Of a stretch of DNA of 51,917 bases, positions 44,968 through 51,917 are shown in pieces. The number at the start of each line of letters is the position of its first letter. Within the stretch, counting starts at the first letter, position 1. A program made the translations under genes and the position numbers. This DNA is from an uncultured Clostridia bacterium (GTDB lineage: Bacteria > Bacillota > Clostridia > Oscillospirales > CAG-272): the NCBI GenBank assembly GCA_944381085.1, contig CALWJX010000012.1, positions 1 through 51,917 on the forward strand, given 5' to 3'. Under the pieces are notes generated by a model, which worked only from the letters and a program-made list of their open reading frames with translations, did no database searches and was not told the origin of the DNA.

Positions 44968-45015
44968 TTTTTAACCAGCCTTTTCCCAAACCAAACTGAA
45001 ATAACCCATATTTAT

Positions 45016-45044
45016 ATTTTATCATTTTCAAATATAAATGTCAA
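45016..45044 (-). promoter_or_regulatory. Promoter of the transglutaminase-like gene
   Basis: TTGACA, 17 bases, TAAAAT on the minus strand, about 50 bases before the start codon. Confidence 0.78.
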
Positions 45045-45062
45045 CATATCCTAAAATATTTC

Positions 45063-45091
45063 TTGACAATTAAATAATACGGTGATATAAT
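45063..45091 (+). promoter_or_regulatory. Promoter of the aminotransferase gene
   Basis: TTGACA, 17 bases, TATAAT on the plus strand, a perfect consensus. The leader of about 145 bases has two small hairpins: ATTGC-AAA-GCAAT near 45127 and TGCCG-ACGATA-CGGCA just before the ribosome site. Confidence 0.83.
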
Positions 45092-45242
45092 TATATCGAA
45101 TTTTATCAACATTCAATGATTTTCAATTGCAAAGCAATTAATTGCGGCTTTTCAGACAGTACTAAATTATGTAGGTCACTTTTTTTCTTTGCAATTAACA
45201 TATTTAAAAATGCCGACGATACGGCAGAAAGAGGAATTACAT

Positions 45243-46088
45243 ATGGAAAATCTGGGATATTACAACGGCAGGTTCGGACTGCTTGATGAAATGACGGTTC
45301 CTTTCAATGACCGGGTGCATTTTTTCGGCGACGGGGTTTATGACGCCACATATACAAGAAATCACAAGATATATGCTTTGGACGAACATATAGACCGCTT
45401 TTTCAACAGCGCCGCCCTGCTTGATATTCATATTCCCAATACAAAGAAAGAGATCGCGGATATTCTGTGTGAGCTTGTAAAAAAGGTCGATTCTCCCGAC
45501 CAGTTTGTATATTGGCAGGCGACAAGAGGCACACAAATCAGAAATCATACTTATCCCGAGGACATGAAAGCCAATATTTGGGTAGTTCTCAAGCCGGTAA
45601 AGGTAAAAAACGTATATGAAAAAGTAGACGCCATAACCGCGCCCGATACACGTTTTCTGCACTGCAACATAAAAACCCTGAATCTGCTACCCGCCGTAAT
45701 GAACGCTCAAAAGGCGGAGCGAATGGGTGTTTATGAAACAATACTTTACAGAGAAGGCGGCAGAGTGACCGAATGTTCTCACTCAAATGTTCATATTATA
45801 AACAGCGACGGAATCCTGCAAACCGCGCCGACCGACCATCTGATACTTCCGGGAATTGCCCGCGCTCATCTTATAAAGGCGTGCAAGGCTCTCGGATACG
45901 GGGTGGATGAGTATCCCTTTACGTTAGATGAAATGATGAACGCCAAAGAAATTATAATCACCTCTTCGGGAGCTTTCTGCATGGCGTGCAAGACGGTAAA
46001 CAACACCGAAGTCGGCGGAAAAGCGCCCGAGATGCTTAAGAATATTCAGGATTGGCTGGTCAACGATTTCAATACGGCGACTGACTGA
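45243..46088 (+). CDS. dat: D-amino-acid aminotransferase (class IV)
   Basis: This 281-residue PLP enzyme transfers the amino group of D-alanine to 2-oxo acids and usually supplies D-glutamate for the cell wall. The PLP lysine is in NIKTLNLLP (Lys144), and the R-x-H motif that binds D-substrates is present (Arg100-Asn-His102), separating it from branched-chain and ADC lyase relatives. GVYETILYREGG and VTECSHSNV are further class IV marks. The ATG at 45243 has AGAGGA upstream; the frame extends 18 codons earlier without a site. Confidence 0.92.
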   Translation: MENLGYYNGRFGLLDEMTVPFNDRVHFFGDGVYDATYTRNHKIYALDEHIDRFFNSAALLDIHIPNTKKEIADILCELVKKVDSPDQFVYWQATRGTQIRNHTYPEDMKANIWVVLKPVKVKNVYEKVDAITAPDTRFLHCNIKTLNLLPAVMNAQKAERMGVYETILYREGGRVTECSHSNVHIINSDGILQTAPTDHLILPGIARAHLIKACKALGYGVDEYPFTLDEMMNAKEIIITSSGAFCMACKTVNNTEVGGKAPEMLKNIQDWLVNDFNTATD

Positions 46089-46453
46089 AAAAAATTTTGC
46101 GAATGGTGATTTGCCGGAAGGCAGTTTGCCGATGTTGCCTGCAGAATAACGGCAGTCGGAAATATAATGTTTTTATCTGTAAATAAAACTGTTTAAGAGA
46201 ATAATAAACGGTATGGCGGATGTTTAACGCCATACCGAATTTATTAGAGCGCCGCGGTCCAGCATGAAAACAAAAACATTTCTCATAAGAGATGGCGAAA
46301 CCGGACAGAGCTAAATTAAGATGTCTTGGGCACAACTTGATGTTTTCAGCGAGAATAATACAAGCAACCGCGAAATTTGACTCAACATATTCCTTATACA
46401 GGGAGGTCGGATGATTTTCCGAGAAAATGCTGCCGCATCATGGATATTGAATA
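46089..46453. other. Intergenic region with a perfect hairpin
   Basis: A 10-bp perfect stem (CGGTATGGCG with CGCCATACCG, 46209-46237) lies midway between convergent genes. The flanks are AT-rich but lack a clear T-run, so it may be a weak bidirectional terminator. A 19-codon ORF (46411-46470) has a strong GGGAGG site but runs into the neighbouring gene and is not called. Nothing else is visible. Confidence 0.5.
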
Positions 46454-47302
46454 TCAAACTAAATTCTTAAGATATTCGTACCCTTTTTCTATTCCGTAAA
46501 CGCAGTCCTCGGATCCCTCAAACTCTATCGAAAGATATCCGTCATAACCGGCTCTCTTAAGAACATCAACGCATTTTCTGACGTCAACGTCGCCTTCTCC
46601 GAGTATGGCGCCCTTGAAGTAATTGCATCCTCTTGTCTGACCGTAGCCCGGAAGCGGAACGGCGGATTTATACATATCCTTCGCATGGGCATGTACCGCG
46701 TACGGCGCCAGACGCGACACCGCCGTCACGTTGTCCTCATCCACACATACAAAATTTCCGATATCGACAAGTATTCCGAAATTATCATGCGCAACCGCAT
46801 TGAAAAGTCTTTCCACCCTGTCACTGTCCTGCGCCACGTATCCGTGATTTTCAACACAGGTTTTAATACCGAAATTTGCGGCATATTCGGCAACCTTTCT
46901 CGCGTTTTCCGCAATAGTGGGAAGCATCATGTCAAAGCTGCGGCTTTTTCCTGTCCTTCCGGTCGAATAACAGGCGTCATGCCGCATTACATGACATCCA
47001 AGTATGGAAGCAACCTCCACCTGACCCTTAAGTCTTTCAACCTCCGCAAGGCTTTCTTCTCCGGTCTCACGCCAGAGATTAGCCCCGATAGTGTATGCGT
47101 TTATAGTCATTCCGAGTCTGTCTGCTTCATTTTTGAGTTTCAAAGCAAAATCTTTCTGCTCCGAAAGACTGCCGCCCGGCATGTCGAGAAACTCTATAGC
47201 GTCAAAGCCCATCCGGTCAGCTTTTGAAATCGTATCGAAAAGCGAAAGCTTTCCGCTGTTGATATACTGATAAAAAGAATATGCGCTTACCGATATTTTC
47301 AT
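46454..47302 (-). CDS. Sugar-phosphate isomerase/epimerase-like TIM-barrel protein
   Basis: This 282-residue protein has the xylose-isomerase-like TIM barrel: a MKISVSAYSFYQ start, MGFDAIEFLD, and metal-ligand positions in CVENHGY, ILVDIGNF, HAHAKD and LSIEFEG. Such enzymes isomerise or epimerise ketoses or inositol derivatives. The sugar is unknown, but the divergent heparinase-like gene suggests uronic-acid or polysaccharide breakdown products. It has a GAGGGAA ribosome site. Confidence 0.88.
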   Translation of the reverse strand: MKISVSAYSFYQYINSGKLSLFDTISKADRMGFDAIEFLDMPGGSLSEQKDFALKLKNEADRLGMTINAYTIGANLWRETGEESLAEVERLKGQVEVASILGCHVMRHDACYSTGRTGKSRSFDMMLPTIAENARKVAEYAANFGIKTCVENHGYVAQDSDRVERLFNAVAHDNFGILVDIGNFVCVDEDNVTAVSRLAPYAVHAHAKDMYKSAVPLPGYGQTRGCNYFKGAILGEGDVDVRKCVDVLKRAGYDGYLSIEFEGSEDCVYGIEKGYEYLKNLV

Positions 47303-47338
47303 AATTAAATTCCCTCTCTGTTTTTATGTATTATTGTA

Positions 47339-47367
47339 ATTTTATCATCAATATAATTGTTTGTCAA
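47339..47367 (-). promoter_or_regulatory. Promoter of the isomerase-like gene
   Basis: TTGACA, 17 bases, TAAAAT on the minus strand, about 37 bases before the start codon. Confidence 0.78.
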
Positions 47368-47454
47368 TATGGATTGATAAATTGGGCAAAAAATTTGTAA
47401 ATATGTTACATAAAATATCCTACAAAATTAATTTTTAAAATATTTAATTTTATC

Positions 47455-47483
47455 TTGAAATCAAATGGAAAAAATGTTAAAAT
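47455..47483 (+). promoter_or_regulatory. Promoter of the heparinase-like gene
   Basis: TTGAAA, 17 bases, TAAAAT on the plus strand, about 45 bases before the start codon. It is divergent from the isomerase promoter. Confidence 0.65.
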
Positions 47484-47527
47484 AATTTCATATAAACTCA
47501 TTCTTATACTTTACGGAGGCATTGATT

Positions 47528-49210
47528 ATGAACCTGTTGGGTAAGGCTATGGATAAAAATTTTTGGAATGAAGTAAGAACCAAAGAATGTTTTTCCGGAT
47601 ATCGGGAAGAACTGTTGAAAATGTGGGACGAAAAATGTGAAAATAAAGAAATATCGCAGATGACTTACAGCGATTTCAAGCTGTTTTGGACGACCGGCGA
47701 CCGCAGTATTTACGAATCAAAATATTTTTTCCGACGTCATGTCATGGACTGCTCGGCGTTGCTTGCTTTGATATATCCGGAGGAAGAAAAGTATTTAATA
47801 AAACTCATGGATGTTATATATGCCGTGTGCGACGAGTACACGTGGTGTCTTCCCGCTCATCAGGGTAAGCTTGAACCCAACAATAACACGAAAATCGATC
47901 TTTTCGCTTCGGAAACCGCCTTTGCGCTCGCGGAAATATACATTATGCTCGGCGACAGGCTGGAACCTTTGATAAAAAATAGGATTTTGGCGGAAACAGA
48001 ACGCAGGATAGTTATACCATTCACGTCAGTTTGTCCGTATGATTTCTGGGAAACTGGAAATACCAACTGGACGGCGGTCTGCATGGGGTCGGTGGCATGT
48101 ATGTTCATGCTTATATACCCGGATATGGTTGAATCTCTCAACCCGAGGTTTGACAATGCAATGGAATGCTTCCTTTCCGGATTCAAAGACGACGGAATCT
48201 GCCTTGAGGGATGTTCATATTGGCATTACGGATTCGGTTTCTTTACGGTATATGCGGATATGATAAGAAAATTCACCGACGGAAATACAGACTATTTTAA
48301 ACGTGATAAAGTAAAAAACATCTCGACATTTATACAGAAAATGTTCCTTTCCGGAAACGCTTCCGTAAGCTTTGCCGACGGAAGCCGCAGTCTGTTTTAT
48401 CAGCTTGGACTTATACATTACCTCAAGAACGAATATCCGGACGACATTGTAGTATATGATAAGAAATACTCATATAATTATGACCACTGCGGGCGCTTTT
48501 GCCTGCATCTTCGTTCGGCTCTCTGGTTCAATGAAATTTACTTTAACAATCCCGCTCCCGACAATATATGCTCGGAATACTACGCCCCCGACTCGCAATG
48601 GCTGATTAAACGCACAGAATCCTACGGATTTGCGGCAAAAGGCGGAAACAACGCCGAGCCTCACAACCACAACGATGTAGGCTCATTCATTTTCGCCAAA
48701 AACGGCAGACAGGTGCTGGCGGATCTGGGCGCCGGCACGTATACAAGGCAGTATTTTTCGGGCGAAAGATACAGTATACTCGAATGTTCTTCAAGAGGAC
48801 ACAGTGTTCCGATAATCGACGACTCATATCAGTTTTCATCTCCCGGGGCGGCGGCGGGAAACGTGGAATACAGTAACGGTATATTTACAATGGATATTTC
48901 AAAAGCATACCGTTGCGAAAGGCTAAAAGGTCTTACAAGAAAATTTACTCTTACGGACGACAGTGTAAAGCTGAATGACACATTTGACTGCGACGGCGAC
49001 CGTGAAATCACAGAGCGGCTTGTCACACTGATAAAGCCGGAAATCGGAAAAGACGGCGTTGTACATATCGGCGATGTGGCCGTGGAATATGACGCGGAAA
49101 AATACGGCTGTGCGATTAACGATGAACCCGCGTCAAACGGTGAACCGTGTTATTTCATTGACTTTACACTTAAGAGTAAAGTCTGCGTTTTTGAATGTGT
49201 GATTAAATAA
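47528..49210 (+). CDS. Heparinase II/III-like polysaccharide lyase, cytosolic
   Basis: This 560-residue protein has an alpha/alpha-barrel N-terminal half (about 1-300; WETGNTNWTAVCMG and DDGICLEGCSYWHYG are typical) and a beta-sandwich C-terminal half with the heparinase II/III motif EPHNHNDVGSFIFAKNG, followed by DLGAGTYTR. Members cleave uronic-acid-containing polymers by beta-elimination. There is no signal peptide, so a cytosolic oligosaccharide lyase is likely. ATG 47528 has GGAGG 8 bases upstream, whereas the earlier in-frame TTG is too close to it. Confidence 0.85.
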   Translation: MNLLGKAMDKNFWNEVRTKECFSGYREELLKMWDEKCENKEISQMTYSDFKLFWTTGDRSIYESKYFFRRHVMDCSALLALIYPEEEKYLIKLMDVIYAVCDEYTWCLPAHQGKLEPNNNTKIDLFASETAFALAEIYIMLGDRLEPLIKNRILAETERRIVIPFTSVCPYDFWETGNTNWTAVCMGSVACMFMLIYPDMVESLNPRFDNAMECFLSGFKDDGICLEGCSYWHYGFGFFTVYADMIRKFTDGNTDYFKRDKVKNISTFIQKMFLSGNASVSFADGSRSLFYQLGLIHYLKNEYPDDIVVYDKKYSYNYDHCGRFCLHLRSALWFNEIYFNNPAPDNICSEYYAPDSQWLIKRTESYGFAAKGGNNAEPHNHNDVGSFIFAKNGRQVLADLGAGTYTRQYFSGERYSILECSSRGHSVPIIDDSYQFSSPGAAAGNVEYSNGIFTMDISKAYRCERLKGLTRKFTLTDDSVKLNDTFDCDGDREITERLVTLIKPEIGKDGVVHIGDVAVEYDAEKYGCAINDEPASNGEPCYFIDFTLKSKVCVFECVIK

Positions 49211-49347
49211 AAATTTTAAAAACAACATGGTCACGACTAAAAAAATTATATATGTCCCCCGCCTCATAGATGGTCGGAGACACTTTATTGAGATACAATT
49301 TCCCACTGAAAACGCCGAGTAAAGGCGCTTGCCCCTTTATTGAAAAA

Positions 49348-49390
49348 TTATCCCGCAGGCAACATTACACCCGCGGGATAAATTTTTATT
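49348..49390 (+). terminator. Terminator after the heparinase-like gene
   Basis: A 9-bp stem (TTATCCCGC with GCGGGATAA) with a 16-base loop is followed by ATTTTTATTT. The 340-bp gap 49211-49550 otherwise shows no gene. Confidence 0.78.
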
Positions 49391-49550
49391 TATAACACAG
49401 CGCATATGTCTACGTCTCATATTTTAGGTTCACTATAATACTCGTTTATAAGTAAGTTTAAGCTTAAAGAGAAACCCATAGAGCCACTGCCGTTATGCGT
49501 TTATTGAAAGCGCTCGCACGTTTGCCCGCGGGAAATTGCCGGATTATAAT

Positions 49551-50135
49551 TTATACATCTTTAACCGTATCGCATATTTTTCTTTTCGGCACATGATAGT
49601 TCATTTTTTCGTCAAGATAGTATTTTGTGTCATCTTTCATATCCTCGATATAGCTTTCATGCACCGGATATCCGAACGCCACCACGCACCCGATATCAAG
49701 ACTTTCGTCAATTTCAAGCGCTTTTCTAAGCTTGTCCTTGTCGGCGCTGCCGATAATGCAGGAACCGACGCCGTGTGTCCAAGCCGCAAGAGTCATATTG
49801 GATACCGCAAGCCCCTCATCAAAGGACGTATAAGCAGACTGCAATTCTTTTACCGAGAGAACAACCACATAAAGCGTTGGCTTTTCTCCCTCTCTCGGCA
49901 CGCCAAGCTCAGACGGAAGCGCGCCCGCCCACTTTGTCGTTTCAAAAACCTCATTTACTTTTTGAGGCGACCGCACATATAAATACCGAAGAGGCTGACG
50001 GTTCATAGCGGATGAGGCTGTTCGCGCCGCTTTTTTCATATCCTCAACTGCTTCCTTTGATATTTGTCTGCTTTGATCAAATTTGCGATACGTTCTTCTC
50101 GTTTCAAGCAACTTAAGAATTTCCGTGCTGTTCAT
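49551..50135 (-). CDS. Nitroreductase-family oxidoreductase
   Basis: This flavoprotein of about 194 residues starts STEILKLLETRRTYRKF, the FMN-phosphate-binding Arg region of nitroreductases. ASSAMNRQPLRYLYV is the conserved N/Q-P turn, and the GVGSCIIGSADKDKLRKALEI block closes the FMN site. The physiological substrate is unknown. The start is uncertain: ATG 50135 or a GTG at 50141 lie 12 and 6 bases after AAAGG. It follows the PTS IIC-like gene by about 65 bases and may be co-transcribed. Confidence 0.88.
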   Translation of the reverse strand: MNSTEILKLLETRRTYRKFDQSRQISKEAVEDMKKAARTASSAMNRQPLRYLYVRSPQKVNEVFETTKWAGALPSELGVPREGEKPTLYVVVLSVKELQSAYTSFDEGLAVSNMTLAAWTHGVGSCIIGSADKDKLRKALEIDESLDIGCVVAFGYPVHESYIEDMKDDTKYYLDEKMNYHVPKRKICDTVKDV

Positions 50136-50202
50136 TACCACATTCATCCTTTCTGTTTACCCATTTATTGAATATGTAACTCATTTTTCACCATACGTTA
50201 TT

Positions 50203-51312
50203 TTATTCGGTAAGGAGCATATCGTTCTCTTTTATCCATCCCAATTTGCGCATTATTTCGCTGAATATCAAAGACAATATTGCGGGAAGGACTATACAGA
50301 TAAGCACTATTCCAACCCACATCATAGGACTTGACTCTGTTCCGTCAATGAGTCCGATAGGTCCCACAAGTCCGCAGGTGCCCATTCCTGCCGCCACTCC
50401 GCTGCATTTAAGCCTGAACAGCATTGTGGAGAGAGGTCCGGTAATTGCCGACGCCAATGTGGGCGGAATCCAGATCAGAGGATTTTTGCATATGTTTCCC
50501 ATTTGAAGCATGGACGTCCCAAGTCCCTGAGAAACAATACCGCTCCATTTGTTTTCCCTGAAGCTTGAAACGGCAAATCCGACCATCTGCGCGCAGCATC
50601 CGGCGACCGCGGCGCCTCCCGCCAAAAGCAAGCCTTCATCGGTGCCTGCAGCTACCGCCGCGTCTATCGCGGACTGTGAAAAGATCATCGCGCATATAGC
50701 CGCGCTTGATATAGGCAGAGTAAGTATGATCCCCACAACTACAGAAACCACTATGCCCATGATAAGCGGCTGGAATGTGGTAGCGGTGGCTATAAACACT
50801 CCGAGGAAGTACATTACATATGAAACGAGCGGGCATAAAAGCCAGCTCACACCAAAACCGACAAGTATCGTCACTACAGGGGTTACAAGTATATCGACCT
50901 TGGTCTTTTTTGATACAAGCATTCCTATTTCACATGCCGCCACTACCGCGAAGAACGCTCCCGCGGGACCTGCAGCGTAAAACACTCCTTCTTCCCCTGC
51001 CTGAGTCGCAGCCCATGACGAGATGACATTGTCGCTTATCACCGCTCCGATGGCATTTCCCATGGCTCCTACCGCGGAACAGGAAAAAATAACAAGCGGA
51101 TGCGCCCCCAATTTGTACGCAATCGCAACGCCTATAGACATACCGGTAGCGCTTTTTGCATACGAGGCGACGGTATTCAGAAAATCGAGCCCCGTATATT
51201 TTCCTATAGTATCAAAAATAGTGCCGATAAGCAAAGATGCGAAAAGTCCGAGCGCCATAGCGCCCATAGCGTCAATGAAATATCTTTTGAGATATTTTTT
51301 TAAAGTTTCCAT
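50203..51312 (-). CDS. PTS IIC-like sugar permease (PTS_EIIC_2 type)
   Basis: This 369-residue membrane protein has about nine hydrophobic helices. It matches the stand-alone PTS EIIC-2 type (PF13303-like): FIDAMGAMALGLFASLLIGTI at the start, AYKLGAHPLVIFS, PISSAAICAMIFSQ and GMGTCGLVGPIG. No IIA or IIB component is nearby, so a phosphotransferase role is uncertain. I use ATG 51312; ATG 51321 is equally possible and is the one positioned by the leader hairpin. Confidence 0.85.
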   Translation of the reverse strand: METLKKYLKRYFIDAMGAMALGLFASLLIGTIFDTIGKYTGLDFLNTVASYAKSATGMSIGVAIAYKLGAHPLVIFSCSAVGAMGNAIGAVISDNVISSWAATQAGEEGVFYAAGPAGAFFAVVAACEIGMLVSKKTKVDILVTPVVTILVGFGVSWLLCPLVSYVMYFLGVFIATATTFQPLIMGIVVSVVVGIILTLPISSAAICAMIFSQSAIDAAVAAGTDEGLLLAGGAAVAGCCAQMVGFAVSSFRENKWSGIVSQGLGTSMLQMGNICKNPLIWIPPTLASAITGPLSTMLFRLKCSGVAAGMGTCGLVGPIGLIDGTESSPMMWVGIVLICIVLPAILSLIFSEIMRKLGWIKENDMLLTE

Positions 51313-51318
51313 AATAAA

Positions 51319-51350
51319 CATTATGTAAAGAATAACTTTACATTTCTCCT
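51319..51350 (-). promoter_or_regulatory. Hairpin between Shine-Dalgarno site and PTS IIC start
   Basis: On the minus strand AGGAG (51346-51350) is followed by TGTAAAG-TTATT-CTTTACA (51324-51342) and then ATG at 51321. Folding of the hairpin would bring the distant Shine-Dalgarno site to a normal distance from the ATG. Confidence 0.45.
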
Positions 51351-51385
51351 ACCCGCGAAGAATCCTCCATGATTTACTTTATTAA

Positions 51386-51414
51386 AGTATACCATAATAT
51401 GTTATTTCTTTCAA
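51386..51414 (-). promoter_or_regulatory. Promoter of the PTS IIC-like gene
   Basis: TTGAAA, 17 bases, TATACT on the minus strand, about 65 bases before the start codon. Confidence 0.72.
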
Positions 51415-51862
51415 GGTACATTGTTGATATATTTTTAACAATTTGAAGTGCCTAATTTTTACAAAATGTAATATATTATTACTTTTTCTGTTTTACATTC
51501 TAAAAAAATTTTTGAAAAATTCGTTCCGACTCGCCTTAAGGATCAATCAATGGGTTTCCGGATATCTATTTACAATTGCGGGATATGTTATAGATGAACT
51601 CATTCGATGCGGAACGCTGAGAAATGTAGCAGATAAGTATATATAGCCATAACTTTAATTAACAAAAACGCAAAATACATCTTCTTCGGCAGAAAATTAG
51701 TTAATATGACCAAAAATCCCACATTTTTTTGTTTAGAAAGGAGAATTTTTTAAATATGTATGTGCTAAAATGATATGAACCAAAAAGGAAAGGAAGATCC
51801 TCAAAGATATGGTATAATGTAGTCACCACAACAAACAAAACCATATCGGAGAGGAACTTCCC
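51415..51862. other. AT-rich region before the right-edge gene
   Basis: About 450 very AT-rich bases without a credible gene. From about 51758 the sequence changes character (TGTATGTGCTAAAATG and onwards, purine-rich), which may mark the left end of an insertion sequence. A TATAAT at 51812-51817 lacks a good -35 box. Confidence 0.45.
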
Positions 51863-51917
51863 ATGAATATTATAGCACAAGAAGCCCGCAAGCGTCAAGC
51901 AGTAGTGAAACTTTCTT
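51863..51917 (+). CDS. N-terminus of a possible transposase (partial, runs off right edge)
   Basis: The ATG at 51863 follows GAGAGGAA and opens 18 codons (MNIIAQEARKRQAVVKLS) before the window ends. The short basic start resembles the helix-turn-helix N-terminus of IS3/IS481-like transposases, but 18 residues are too few to be sure. The DNA style changes at about 51758, consistent with an element boundary. Confidence 0.4.
   Translation, partial: MNIIAQEARKRQAVVKLS

Noticed and set aside
46411..46470. 19-codon ORF with strong GGGAGG site
   Set aside because: Too short, overlaps the end of the isomerase gene on the other strand, and shows no leader or toxin features.
51443..51646. ORF of 67 codons whose end resembles a SpoIIID-like HTH (GTLRNVADKYI)
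   Set aside because: No ribosome site or promoter, AT-rich start, and the spacing between the motif parts differs from SpoIIID. It may be a remnant but cannot be supported.

Overview
The window looks like a chromosomal segment of a Gram-positive bacterium of the class Clostridia, probably an uncultured gut or rumen lineage. The reasons are clostridial-type genes (Lsa-type ABC-F, DUF1540, ApgM-type phosphoglycerate mutase, a ThiS-ThiF-ThiG-ThiH thiamine operon), strong purine-rich Shine-Dalgarno sites, and a long series of vegetative promoters of the TTGACA-N17-TATAAT type. The lineage is inferred; there is no rRNA or other marker in the window.

Region 1 (1-4267). A secreted GH99-like glycoside hydrolase runs off the left edge on the minus strand. 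Next comes an Lsa-type ABC-F ribosome-protection gene. It is preceded by a perfect promoter, a 29-residue leader peptide and an intrinsic terminator, the layout of ribosome-mediated attenuation. Region 2 (4268-11690) is the thiamine set on the minus strand: thiS-thiF-thiG-thiH-tenI-thiE under a TPP riboswitch and attenuator, then a membrane-anchored protein of unknown function with its own promoter, then thiD-thiC. Region 3 (11740-15934) is an AraC-type regulator divergent from a 1052-residue GH99-like lipoprotein, a paralogue of the gene at the left edge.

Region 4 (16160-19872), minus strand: two tandem paralogous small membrane proteins, a stomatin/SPFH protein with its NfeD partner, and a single-pass membrane protein. 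Region 5 (20195-31611), plus strand, is mostly housekeeping: apgM, lepB, rbgA, rnhB, yraN, an M19 dipeptidase, threonine synthase, a metallophosphoesterase, trigger factor, clpP and clpX, with a small DUF1540 gene on the opposite strand.

Region 6 (31612-36053) is rich in regulatory DNA: an XRE regulator, a 97-bp tandem repeat whose core recurs in degenerate form next to clpX, an NCS2 nucleobase permease with a long leader and attenuator, a GNAT acetyltransferase, and a pair of face-to-face consensus promoters. Region 7 (36054-41225) carries a small unknown protein, a MurE-like ligase, an SDR oxidoreductase and a divergent GH106-like glycoside hydrolase. Region 8 (41321-46088): an OmpR-like regulator with an atypical receiver, dusB, a YccF protein, a cytosolic transglutaminase-like protein and a D-amino-acid aminotransferase.

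Region 9 (46454-51917): a sugar-phosphate isomerase-like protein divergent from a heparinase II/III-like protein, a nitroreductase, a PTS IIC-like permease, and at the right edge the first codons of what may be a transposase. Polysaccharide or glycoside use is a recurring theme (two GH99-like proteins, a GH106-like protein, heparinase-like protein, isomerase, PTS IIC). I found no tRNA, rRNA or CRISPR array. No completely new system is evident; the most unusual material is the non-coding DNA of regions 1 and 6.
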